This document shows positions 42,006 to 54,443 of a DNA stretch of 64,000 nucleotides, piece by piece. The stretch covers positions 2,768,501 through 2,832,500 of the forward strand of contig JACEFZ010025058.1 in the NCBI GenBank assembly GCA_014155875.1, read 5' to 3'. A model generated the notes under the pieces. That model ran no database searches. It worked only from the letters and a program-made list of their open reading frames with translations, and was not told the DNA's origin. Position numbers and translations under genes: made by a program. Position 1 is the stretch's first letter, and the number at the start of each line of letters is the position of its first letter. The stretch is from Cepaea nemoralis (taxonomy: Eukaryota; Mollusca; Gastropoda; Stylommatophora; Helicidae).

Positions 42006-42597
42006 CCGAGAGGGGTGCAATGTGTAATATTAGTAAAGACAGAGAATTTACAGAGGCATGGGGTAAATAATTTGCAAATCGACAGGAAATTAGAAGGAAT
42101 ATATTTCTTACCTTATTTTTCATTTCCTTCTTGTTTCTTCAGCTGCTGGTTAATAATTGTACACAAGTATTCATGTTACTAGGATGTCTTTAGCTTTTTA
42201 TATTGAGTTCGTGAAAGCTTCCAAATTGCTGTGCGTTAATGTGCGTATGGAGTGACCAGAAATGATACCACAATTTAGTCATCATGTTTCCATCTTTAAG
42301 GATCTGTTCAGCTGTCTGTGTAGTTTGTTCACACGTAGACATGGGTGACAGACCCGCTTTGAGTCTTCGTTAAAGATTGTCTACTCTGCTGTTTACCGTT
42401 CAGAGACGGAACATGATTACCTGTTTTGCACTATGAAAATAGTTGTCAGTGTCTCTGTAGTGGGCTTTCTGCTTAACGACCAAGATGTTGGTCCTCTTTT
42501 CATTGAAGTTTATAGATTGATTCGTATGCACGTTGTTTGTTATGCCACAATATGTCAGTTTCCACCGCAATATTACTCTTCTATTGGTATTCAATGC

Positions 42598-42602
<5 letters not shown>

Positions 42603-42652
<50 letters not shown>
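42603..42652. repeat. TG microsatellite
   Basis: About 25 GT units abutting the inner end of transposon copy 2. Confidence 0.95.
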
Positions 42653-42654
<2 letters not shown>

Positions 42655-44325
42655 CAATACAGTTGTTTGTCACCGCTGAGGGCTTGCGGAATTGAAAATT
42701 CATCACTATGGAATACAAACTGTTGCCATTGACAATATGCTGATATTGCTTTTTGGCGTCTTTTTTTACAAGGGACAACAATTCTAGCTAGAAATACGTT
42801 TCTGGAAATGGTATGTTTTCCATTCGGAGTCATATCTTTATTGCTCCCTTTGTGCTCGAAGCTGTAGGTATTTTGTCTTCTTGGGCAACAACATTGATAT
42901 CATGCATTGTCCATAATTGGACACGACAGTCTATCTAGGGATGGAAGCACAGTATTCTCGAGCCAATCTCTAAATACATTACCATTCATCTTATTATGAT
43001 AATCCCTATTGTCTGTAAGCTTTGATACGAACACGAGTCCAGCATTCTGTTGTAAGCCATTATGCGTATTACCACCATGGGCCTTGACGAAAGTTGTCTT
43101 ATACTACTCGGCACATATAGATTTATCTGTCCATCCACTGATTGCCATTCCCTATCACTTGTGTGGTGCGCATTGATCCACATTTCATCCAAACACACTA
43201 TGCCATAATTTTCTTTGCGCATTTCCCTTATTTCACGAAGGTATCTGCTTCTCATGGCTCCTAAATGCGGTTGCTCGCAAAGATTATTTCTACCGCCCTT
43301 GTACTTTCAAATAGTGAAGATAATGTCCTTATAATTTTCCACAAAGTTGTTTTGGATAGCTCTGTTATTGTTCTTTCTCAACCAAACCCAAAGTTTTCTT
43401 ACAGTCACTGTTTCTTTGGCATCCAGCATTTTTATAATGCTGGATAATCCTGGATATAAAATCCAAAATCTTTATAATTTTAATAGTCTTCATGGCGAAG
43501 TGGTGAAGCCTTTTGACTCGGGCTCCAAAGGTCGTGTTTTTGATTCCGGGCCGCATCCTTCGGTTCACGAGTTAAATTTTTCGGAGACTTCTGTGGGTCG
43601 TCGCTAGAGCTGCGGAGTTCGTGTTTTGTGCGATGCTTTCCGCGCTGCGGAAAGAGACCGAGCCATATGGGATATGGGTGCAATGAAGTCGACCCTGTCG
43701 TATATGAAGCGACTTTTTAAAGCATTTTTATAATAGCTCGCCTTATGACATCTTTGTCAAAGCTGTCGACGATATGACCGTTTACTCAAACCCAATGCAT
43801 GCATTGTTCTTTTTTCGGAATTTGTAATAGTATAAAACAGTTTCCTGCGATCAGCTCCTTGACAAAAATATGTGTACAACTTCATAGCGATTCTTTGAAA
43901 TGTATAATTTCGTATTCAATCCCATTGAAAAATATTCACACATTTCAATGTTAGCGATAAGTGGTAAGATTTAAAAAAAAAAAAACATATTAGTCAGGTT
44001 TCATGAAATAACCCCATTTTGAGACACCTCTGTATGAACAGTCCTAGTTTAAACAACGCGGGTAGTTGGCATAAGGCTAATCCCGTGAAAAAACGAACAA
44101 TATTCAACACTGAGCGCTGATTGTCTGGCTACGCTGTAATATATTTAAAATTATGAATTTCATCTCAGACCCGTAAATTATATACCGCATATAAACAAAC
44201 TTTGAAATCTGCTGTAAAATCTCCAGAACAAAATTATTTTTGTTGGGTGGACATAATGATAAGGTTATATACTAAATCTCATAATTTTCCCTCAGTTGGG
44301 TACTGAGATATGGATGTTTATATTG
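42655..44325 (-). mobile_element. DDE transposon, copy 2 (inverted, internally deleted)
   Basis: This is the mirror of copy 1. The transposase start is at 43255-42986 (GIVCLDEMWINAHHTSDREW). Part of the C-terminal region is lost: the sequence goes from the WLRMENIPF/LLSLVK region straight to the CAATGGCAACAGTTTG segment, skipping what is 41047-41470 in copy 1. The first catalytic motif reads DEMW instead of DETW. The outer end is near 44325 beside an A run. Confidence 0.7.
43482..43705 (+). mobile_element. SINE-1 copy nested in transposon copy 2
   Basis: Box A is in ATGGCGAAGTGGTG, box B in GTTTTTGATTCC, and the tail is GTGCAATGAAGTCGACCC. It lies at the same transposon position as the SINE at 40115-40313. 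Confidence 0.75.
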
Positions 44326-44460
44326 GGGCAAAAAAAAAAAAAAAACGGACTATAGAATCACGATGTCTGATAATGGAAACTATTGGACGTTTGGAGGGAA
44401 AAATATAATGACTGACCTTGAGGTCTGAAACCTGAATTCCCATCTAAAGTGCTCACTGTG

Positions 44461-44655
44461 AGGCTGTACATACTTTTCCCTGGTACACACTTCTCCCTGG
44501 AGCTATACACGCTTCTACCTTAGGGTTGTATACACTTCTTCTTGGGGCTGTATACACTTCTACTTGGGGCTGTACATACTTTTTCCCTAGGACTGTACAC
44601 ACTTCTCCCTGGCGCTATACACACTTCTCCATGGAGCTTTGCACACATCTCCAAG
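44461..44655. repeat. Minisatellite, about 22-bp unit
   Basis: About nine imperfect copies of GGGCTGTATACACTTCTCCC-like units lie head to tail. Confidence 0.85.
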
Positions 44656-44989
44656 CGGTCGCACCATTGTTGGACGCATTTCAGGAAGGCCTCGGTGAGT
44701 GCCCTGCTACTGAGTTGAGTGCGTGGCGCGACGCTGTGAGCTGTGAATTTTGTGTGAAATGCTTTTAAATCTGTCCGAGTTTGTGGAGCGTGAACTGCAT
44801 GTTCAGAGTATTGGCGGCTGCCTATGTACCAGAATTGACAGGTTTGTGTACCTTATGCAGAAATGTGTGGATGCTGGTCTTCTGGTTGACTGCCTCTTCC
44901 TTTGACGATGAAAGGTGTTTCGTGGAGGACTGTTGTTTTGGCATTCTGGTTATGTATAGTGAAATTCTTCTTATTCTTTCGTTCGCTTA
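44656..44989. other. No gene recognised
   Basis: Short frames only; no homology seen. This lies between the minisatellite and the 3' end of RH-2. Confidence 0.4.
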
Positions 44990-46578
44990 AAATATGTCTA
45001 TAACTGCAATGTTGTCTCTTGTATGAATCTAACAGTCTTTATTAGTTCACTTAGCGGTCCGTAGAGTTTATCTTCCACTGTTGTCTCTCTAGGCCAGAAG
45101 GTTCGCCTGGATATGTTGTAGTTTGGACAATCCTGGAGTATGTGCTCTGCTGTCTGCGACGCCAAACCACATGTGCACATGGCTGAGTCACCAATCTTGA
45201 ATTTTGTATACATGTGGTTGCGTAATCTATTGTGTCCTGTTCTGAGGCGCAGAATAATAACCTGTTCTGGACTGTCCATAACGTGGTAGTCGTCTTGAGT
45301 AGGGTTTAATGGCCTTCTGACTGATTTGATCATTCTTTTCGTTTGGTGAAATGTAATGGGTACATCAGGCTCTTCTTCTTTTGCTCCTTCCTTAGCCAAC
45401 CGATCAGCTCTGTCGTTTCCGGGTACTCCACAGTGGGATGGTATCCACTGTATGGTGGCCTTATGCTGACTGCAAAGTTTAGAAAGTAGTGTCCTTAGAA
45501 CTGGTAATTTTCCAGACAGGAGTGCCTCTAGTACTGATTTTGCATCTGTCAATATAACCACAGGTCGTCTATCATGGGGGTATTGTGTAATTTCTCTATT
45601 GCTATCTTGATTGCCTCAATTTCAGCGTAATAGCTATGGCAGTACTTCCCTGTAGGAACTCTGGCCGTGTCCCTAGTATTATTTGGGTATTCTATATACA
45701 CTCCCGCTCCTCCATTTCGAACAGCATTTTGCGCTGACCCATCTGTGTAGACTCGGATCCAGAGATCCTGTGGATATTCGTCATCAAGGAAGCTGAGAGT
45801 GGCTGTTCTGCGCTGTACACTTCTTTCTTGTCAACTATTCCTCTCACTTTTATCTGGATTTGTAGCGATAGTCTATGTTCATCTTTCCATGGAGTTTGCT
45901 CTGAAATAGTTGTCAGTGGGATACTAACTGTGGAAAGATCGGTGGTTTCTCTGCAGAGTCGTTTGGCCTGGTGGATAAAACTACTTCTTTTAAACCGCCC
46001 CATAGCTAAGTTTTCAAATCGGTTCTTCATAGGGTGGCCTGGCAAGCTGATGAACTTGTCTGCTTGTATTAGTGTTTTTGTATCTCTGCGTTCTCTCAGT
46101 GCTTGTGTCCTCCCATTTTCTCCATTGCTACTATAGGGGTGATCTCATTACTCCTGTGATGACTCTTAGAGCTTGAGTTTGCACCTTGTCCAGCTCTTGC
46201 AGTGTGGTTTTTGATGCTGAACACCACGCAGTTGACCCGTAATCCAGGTGTGGTCGTATGCTCTGTTCATAAACGTTGCTAAGTATTTTCCCACTGGCTC
46301 CCCATGTGGTTCACCTAGCTTTCTCAGGATGGCTATTTTCCTTCTGGCTTTGGCTACAGCTTTGTTGATGTGTTTTCTCCATGTCAGCCTGTCATCAAAT
46401 GTTACACCAAGGTATGTTGGTTCTTTATCTTCTCTTAGGGGTGTTCCTTTTATCTGGATGATCCCTGCCTTTTGTTTCGGAGAGAGGGTAAATAGAGTGG
46501 TGCTGCACTTGTCAGTGTTTATGCCGACACACCATGTATCCGCCCATGCAACAAATGTAAGTAGTATGTTATGCGGTA
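44990..46578 (-). mobile_element. RH-2 LINE, 5'-truncated 3' third
   Basis: On the minus strand it starts within the RT thumb (TDKCSTTLFTLSPKQKAG, EPTYLGVTFDDRLTWRKHIN), runs through the linker (46045-45692) to RNase H and the C-terminal Cys/His region, and ends at the stop at 44998. It gives the uninterrupted reference for the split copy at 27905-34700. Confidence 0.82.
44998..45760 (-). pseudogene. RH-2 RNase H and C-terminal domain
   Basis: RNase H in two phases: the YTDGSAQNAVR start and the YYAEIEAIKIAIEKL Glu region precede a frame break/stop at about 45563. The clean frame 45561-44998 continues with VILTDAKSVLEAL, IQWIPSHCGVPGNDRADRLAKEG and then a C-terminal region with a Cys/His set (MCTCGLASQTAEHILQDC). 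All four acidic residues exist at DNA level, but not in one frame. The C-terminal CX(n)C...H...C pattern is common in LINEs of the I/jockey kind. Confidence 0.8.
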
Positions 46579-46791
46579 ACTAAGGCGCTTTTCTGGATTG
46601 ACCTTGCTGGATTTAACCCCGATCCAGCTCGGTCTCGCATCCTGGGTGGGTTGGGTAGGGTTGGGTAGGGTAGGTATCTAGGTCATATGTAACGGGTGAT
46701 AAATCTAAGAAAAGACATGTTTTCTAAGGGCAGATAACTGAGTGTATAATATTTTAACTAATTGTAAAATATAAAATAAAAATAAATAAAC
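46579..46791. other. Spacer with G-rich run
   Basis: Contains GGGTTGGGTAGGG-type sequence (46641-46672); otherwise AT-rich. No gene. Confidence 0.4.
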
Positions 46792-47435
46792 AACTGCCAT
46801 ATAATGAGTGCAAACAAAGATGAAGTGATGTGAATTAGAGAGAAATTCTCGATGCCAAAATACGATAAAAAACTAAGGGACGCGTTGGAAACAACAAAAA
46901 CGTCACAGTGCGATTAGGGCAACAACGGCAGACTTGCGGGGACATGGAACCGAGAAGGCAGTGCAAATTTTAAGAGGAAACATTGGCGTGGCTATGGATC
47001 AGTGTTGGCATAAAAATTAGTGGCTAAACTTATAATAGCAGTAACAGACATGCTACAAGATATCGCCACAGGCAGAGAAACTAGATACATTGTACTTAGA
47101 GTGGCGAGACGAATACTCAGTGAGTGGAAAGAAGGTCGTCTGCGGACGAATAGAAACCTGGTTTGTCTTCTATTTATGCATAATTATTCTTAAGCCCCGC
47201 CCTGGTGTCATAGGCTCTTAATGAATATTGAAATGTAATGTTTAAAGAAGCAACCAGTGTACGTTGGAATAAATAAACAGCGTTATTTGTTATTCAAAGC
47301 CCAGAGTCTACTTCATCCATCATTTTCAGAGTTAAGCTCCAATTGCTCTTGTTGTACAGTTCTTTGAGCCAGAAGGAATTAGATGCATACCGTTGGATTG
47401 TAAAGTTATTATATTAATGCAACCAGCAAGTGGAG
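46792..47435 (+). repeat. Dispersed repeat U, copy 1
   Basis: This is about 650 bases, closely matching 61190-61850. It has a GC-balanced first half with broken coding-like sequence (MLQDIA..., RGNIGVAMDQ), the motif GCCCCGCCCTGGTGTCA, then a polyadenylation signal (GGAATAAATAAACAG). It lacks 17 bases present in copy 2 (at about 47066). It could be the 3' part of a retroelement with its LTR, but I cannot assign a class. Confidence 0.75.
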
Positions 47436-49623
47436 GACACGTTTTCCGGAAATGCCAGTAACTTTCAGCCGTTAGACACTACAATGCACATGCCAAAACA
47501 TCAGCACACCCCAAAGTCAAAAATATAATTGTGTAAATTATGTGCTTATTCAGTTACCTGTGGATTTATACTGTGTCTGCCACCACGCATCCATTTTACG
47601 GTCGGGTCAGATACATACACTGCTTGGACATTATCTTTGGAGCATTTAGAAACCTATATTGACATACAACAGAAGATGGACTTTACGCTTCATGCGGACA
47701 CTTCCCTCCATGGAATTCCCTACGGACATTTTGACGTTATCATCAGCTTACACACAAGACGCTCTATGGGGATCATTCTCATGGATCGTTTCACATCTCA
47801 CAGCGATACATACTGAGTCCAGTTGTTTATCGTCGTCGTTTCAAGATTCAAGGTCTCCACAGTGACACCGTTGCTCTTTATTATAACTCATCGAAACAGC
47901 AGGCGCGTTGCCCCGGTGCCAGGTTTTACTACCGAAACTACATTTCGGTACATTATACTGACGCCTCAGGTGCTGGAAGTCAACGCAGACGAGTTGTATT
48001 CCCACAAGACATATGTTTATCTCAACTTACACAGACATCGGGAGTGGTCTACACTCCATAACGGACAGTAGTAGTTACGCTATATAGGACATCACACACT
48101 TCTCAGGACATTTTCCCACGCCTAGTGAGCATTATTAAGTTGTAACGGAATTCAACTACACACCCACATCAAGTCACCGTTGTTATCACTAATATTCAGA
48201 AACCCACTTCAACGCCAATGTGTTCAACTTATCACGTCAACATACGGCCAGTATATTTGTTAATTGTTGTGTTAATTGTTATCTGGTTGGGTGTGTACGT
48301 ACTAAACATATTATTTTATCGATGGCCGATACGTCGCTCGATTGACGACGCGGGAGGTTGGCGGGCTATTTCTGTGCTAGATAAACTCGTTATATAGCAC
48401 AGGGAATCGTATTGTACTTGCAGTAGTCAGCTCGTCACAAATTTTTTTTTGTCGCGATCTCACGATTCGTCGGTACTTGTGTTGTGTCGTAGCGGTCATA
48501 TACGTTCGTTATCTTTATATCACTAGTCAGTATTTATTTTCTTTATGAGGCTAAATATGTGAGTCTACGTTACACGTCACTTGTTTATCTCGTAACTATT
48601 ATTTGTCTTGTATCATTATATTCTTTATACTGAATATATTTTTCGTACTATTTTCTGGTATTTACATATCGTAACGGTTAGGACGGTATTTATTCGCGCT
48701 AAGTTTGCTGATATTCTTGTGTTATTCTGTTATACATTAAATAAATGCTAAGTAAATGGAAAGAACATTACTGTCAACAACCTGAATTTACACAGACATG
48801 CTGGTCACTTCATTCATACCTCACGATCACAAAAACGTTTCGTACGAATAGTATATAATGAATCAGGATTTATTCTACATAATATACAGCTCGTTTCTCG
48901 AGCATACATAAATGGCATTCAACACTTAAATATATTCTTTACACTCGCTACGTATAACTGCGCCCTTTCTAAACTACACAGCTGGCGAGAGTAAACACAC
49001 AGGTCTTGTCGCTCTAACTGTCAGGTCCGGTCTGCCTGAATTCACAGGTTTGGTTCAGCTACTCGTCCTCAATTCTCGTGCGGTGAGCCGCACGGCGTGC
49101 TGGGTCACTTGTCACGCAGTCCAGTGGTCAAGTCCTCGTTAACTTTCAGCTGTACTATTGTTCAGTCTGGTTACGGGTAGTCCCCGTGGTTAAAGTACCC
49201 TGTCCTATCTCGGGAGTTAATCCCGTTATGTCCTAGTTATGTCCTAGCTATGTCCTAACTATGATACGTACGTGTCCTGTCTAGGTCCTGTCATATGACT
49301 GTTTGGAGTTCTATCTCCTTATACTGTCTTTCTCTATCTATTTGCTTTTAAAGGTCCTTATCTATGTCCTGTCTTTGTCCTTTCCTTTCATCCGTCTTTG
49401 TACTACTTCTCTTTATACATATCCAGCTCCTTGACAATTACAGAAAACAAACTACTTACTCTATTTACTTGGCTCACTTCTGGTACAGACATACCAAACA
49501 TACTTCATTACAACATATTCGTTACACGTTGTACACACGAGTGAAAACCATAACTTTGTTCAAGGCAACGAAGTTACAATATGACGATTACGACATACTT
49601 GCAAAAAAAGACACAATTTGTTC
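47436..49623. other. No gene recognised
   Basis: Several short frames, the longest 47529-47816 (95 codons), have no recognisable motif. A promoter-like CGTTATATAGCAC is at about 48390 and a degenerate ATGTCCTA repeat at about 49225-49400. Sequence with AATAAA near 48740 could be the end of an unidentified retroelement. Confidence 0.35.
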
Positions 49624-49654
<31 letters not shown>

Positions 49655-49655
49655 T
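49624..49655. repeat. GAAA microsatellite
   Basis: About seven AAGA units lie shortly upstream of the RTE-1 derivative. Confidence 0.9.
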
Positions 49656-49705
49656 GACAGAAAGAGTGAAAAAATGGATGAAATGAATAAAAGTATTAGT
49701 TTAAG

Positions 49706-50882
49706 GTAGCGGGGTAGGGGTATCCCCTATCAAAGGAGAAGTAAGGCGCCTCCTTCCCTCCGCTAGCCTACGGGACACCCTTGGGCAAGGTGGAGTACCC
49801 GTTTAGCCCCACGATCAGGGTTACGTGAAGCCATGGGTGCAGGTGGTGGATGAAGATGGAGAGCAGCCGACAGATAGTTGTAGGTTATGGTCTGCACCTT
49901 CACGACGGTAGACAGAGGATCTCCTTTTTTGAGGAGACAATGGCTACGGTCACTGACCAGTATGGTCACTGCTGGGAAGGAAAGCAATGGCAAACTACCT
50001 TCTTTACACATGCCAAGAAAATCATGTTGTTTTCACTTATCGATAATCAGAATATGGAAGGAATCAATATTGGGGGACGATGCATCAATAACATTAGATA
50101 TGCAGATGATACAGTCTTGATTGCAGACAATGAACAGGACCTGCAAAATTTAGTAGATGCGGTTGTTACACACAGTGAACAACAAGGGTTAGAATTAAAT
50201 TGTAAAAAGACACAGATTATGGTCGTCACTAGGAAGAACGAAATACCACAGTGTAATATACGAGTAAATGGGAATATTCTTCAACAAGTGAATAGGTACA
50301 ATTATCTCGGAACAGTAATAACATCTGATGGGAGATGCCTTGAAGAGATTAGAACAAGAATCGCCATGGCAAAAGTAGCCTTTAGCAAGATGAAAAACCT
50401 ACTGACCAATAAAAAGATGTCAATTGAAACGAGAAAAAGAGTGTTGAGATGCTACATAGAACCTGTACTTTTATATGGATGTGAAGCTTGGACAATGAGC
50501 AGCCAGGCTGAAAAGCATCTGAAGGCTGTAGAAATGTGGTTTCTGAGGAAAATGCAAAGAATACCATGGACAGCCAGAAAGACCAATGAACAAGTCCTTC
50601 AAGAAATAAATGAAGATCGTAAACTGATCAGAGACATTAGACGTAGACAGTCACAATTTTTGGGCATGTTATGAGAAGAAATGATTTGGAGAACTTGGTG
50701 ACAACTGGTAAGATCGAGGGGAACAGACCAAGGGGAAGACCTAGAAACAAGTATCTGGATGGCTTGGCCTTGTGGCATGGTCGAGACAGAAACACGGAAC
50801 TGATCCACGACTCTGTTGATCGAGTGAGATGGCAGAACATGACCGCCCACGCTTACCGGCATGGCACATGATGGATGGATGG
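49706..50882 (+). mobile_element. RTE-1 internal-deletion derivative with perfect target duplication
   Basis: It is flanked by ATTAGTTTAAG on both sides (49695-49705 and 50883-50893). The first about 345 bases are the RTE-1 5' untranslated region, matching 8118-7775 on the other strand. At about 50050 the sequence jumps directly to the RT palm, skipping the endonuclease and RT fingers. It ends GGCACATG plus ATGG repeats. Both ends of the family are therefore present in one 1.18-kb unit that inserted as such. Confidence 0.88.
50022..50870 (+). pseudogene. RTE-1 RT palm/thumb in the deletion derivative
   Basis: The frame from about 50022 to 50674 holds the catalytic box CINNIRYADDTVLIADNEQ, LELNCKKTQIMVVTRKNE, NYLGTVITSDGRCLEEIRT, KKMSIETRKRVLRCYIEPVL and WFLRKMQRIPWTARKTNEQV. 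A one-base shift near 50665 moves the C-terminus (LENLVTTGKIEGNRPRGRPR, YLDGLALWHGRDRNTELIHD) to another phase, ending at about 50870. Without endonuclease and fingers the product cannot act alone. The apparent upstream in-frame extension is translated 5' untranslated region. Confidence 0.82.
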
Positions 50883-50893
50883 ATTAGTTTAAG

Positions 50894-52060
<1,167 letters not shown>

Positions 52061-52075
52061 TTCCTCCCTTTCTTT
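52061..52075 (-). promoter_or_regulatory. LTR-C polypurine tract
   Basis: On the minus strand AAAGAAAGGGAGGAA directly precedes TGTAACAG of the 3' LTR. This fixes the element orientation as minus. Confidence 0.85.
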
Positions 52076-54346
52076 AAGAAGACTTTTCCTGAAAAGTCTT
52101 AATCCCTAACCTACTTATTCTACTTATTCTTTCCCTCACTAAAAGCTTAACCCCAATATTATTTCTCCAACCCATCTTAAACTAACCCCCTCTTAACCAA
52201 TGAACTTTATTTCTACTCCTTCGAGTCCAGTTCTCCACTTATCTCTTATAGCTAACCGCTATGTTCTGTTATAGATCTTCGTGAAGTGATACTTCTTCTT
52301 CGTTTCCGTATATGAGCCTACAAGGTTTTATTTTTTTTTTAAAAACAGTTCAGAAGGAATTCCACATATTTACATCTCCTATCACAAAAGCTCATTCTTG
52401 TATAGGTATCTATTATACATCATAATATTTCTGCCTTACAAAATCTCAGTTTTATACAACACATCACAACATATATGTGTACCTTTTCGAAATACTTCTT
52501 CTTCTCTTCATAAGCGAATCCGCTTAAACCTTTTCATCACGATCATATATACCAATATCTGATCTCAAGTATAAAACGCCGTACTCTTCTGATACTACCT
52601 CAAACTCCCTATCGTCATCACTAACAGTATTACCTCAACATTACTAATTCTCCACTTTCAACCAACCTGAAATCACTCGCACACGGTTCTTACCGGAAAG
52701 TCAAAGAACTAGAACTCTTCCTCACAAAAACCACACTCACACTTACCCCCCTATGTCGCCTTTAGACTTTATGTAATAAAGTCTAAAACAATTACATATC
52801 TTCCACAGTTCAATTATACCACTTATTATGGCAATTTCACAGTTTGCGCTGATATCTACAGCATCAAGCATCAACCACCAAAAATATTATTCACTCCTAA
52901 ATGTCTATATATTACAGACAGTACACAAATCAAAAGGTCCATTATGGGCCCTATCACTCAAGACCTCCTCCAACATTATAAACATCACCTAACATAACCA
53001 AATCTCTCCTATACCTCACTCAGGAATACTCCATATCAGAATTCCCTATTAATCTCGTCGAAAACTTCAGCAATCCACTAATGTCCATTTATTATGGGCA
53101 TATCTCCTAAAACCTCCACTTGTCAATTTATGCCGTTATCAACAGCAACAAAATACCGCCACTGAACTCATGTCTGTGACCTTCTAACCCATCACTGCTT
53201 GCAATCAACTTTATTCTTTATCAGTCCATATATCACGGACCCCCAAAACCTCATGGCATTTTATCTATGTTCGCTGTGACCACAGCACTCCACACTGACA
53301 ATGTTCATTTCTCACGAACATACTTACTTCCCTTTACTATTGTACTGATATCTATATAATTATTCTTCGGAGTAAAACATGGCATTCAATTCGTGTTTTA
53401 CTATTAACATATTAACGCTGTCTGGCGCAGCAGTTATTATAAGCATTACCCACGTCCTAAAAAAAACCCAGCAATCTCATGGCGCTTATTAAATTTCCAT
53501 TACATCATGGCACTAAATCCATGTTCACTTCTGACCCCATGGAGACTATGTTTTAAAATTGCCCCACATCTTCTGAATGTAACCCTGCATCCAAAACTCC
53601 CAAGGACCCTATTAATTTTGTAACTCCCTCTTTAATATGGACCTGTTTAATTTTCTAACTCCCCACAACTGAACGTCAAACGAAAACTAATTTAAACATA
53701 GTCAGGGCAACTCAATAAGTAACATCATTATAACTTTTGCAAATGAAAATTAATAAACAAAGTAATATGCTAATATTTAACCAAAGTAAGCTAATTAAAC
53801 TCACAATTCGTGAATAACTGGAGTCAAGACAAATCAAAATAGAACAATATCACCCCTCCCTGGTTTTCAACCGTTTATCCCCAACATTTTTCAAAATAAA
53901 ACAAGCATCAATTTAAATTAAAAGAAAATATCTAGTGTTATCTAACACTACTGGTCTCTTTTACGGACCAGTAGTTTGTACGCAAAAGACTGAAAACACA
54001 ACAATCCTATTCTAAAATCAAATGGCAATCATTTTACAAAACCTAGTCAATCAAAAAATAATATAACATACCATATATGATGCATTGAAAGATCAAATTC
54101 AATTAAAACCAACTGTCTTCTCGCTAAAGAGAAGAGTATCCGCAACATTTTTCAAAATAACCACACATAGTGAAATAATAATCAAATTCACATAGAATTA
54201 ACTACTTAAAGTAACCAAACAACATTGGTATCTTATACGGACCAATGTAATACATATCTATTCAGTGCTAGGAACACAAGTCATGCCTATTCCGTTATTC
54301 TTATAACAGAGAGAAAAAAAAACAACTCAATGCTAGGCATTAACCC

Positions 54347-54443
<97 letters not shown>

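Noticed and set aside
46641..46672. Telomere-like GGGTTGGGTAGGG stretch
   Set aside because: Only a few irregular units with differing spacing; no array and no subtelomeric context.
47529..47816. 95-codon plus frame
   Set aside because: No recognisable domain, overlapping frames of similar length in another phase, no promoter or splice context that singles it out.
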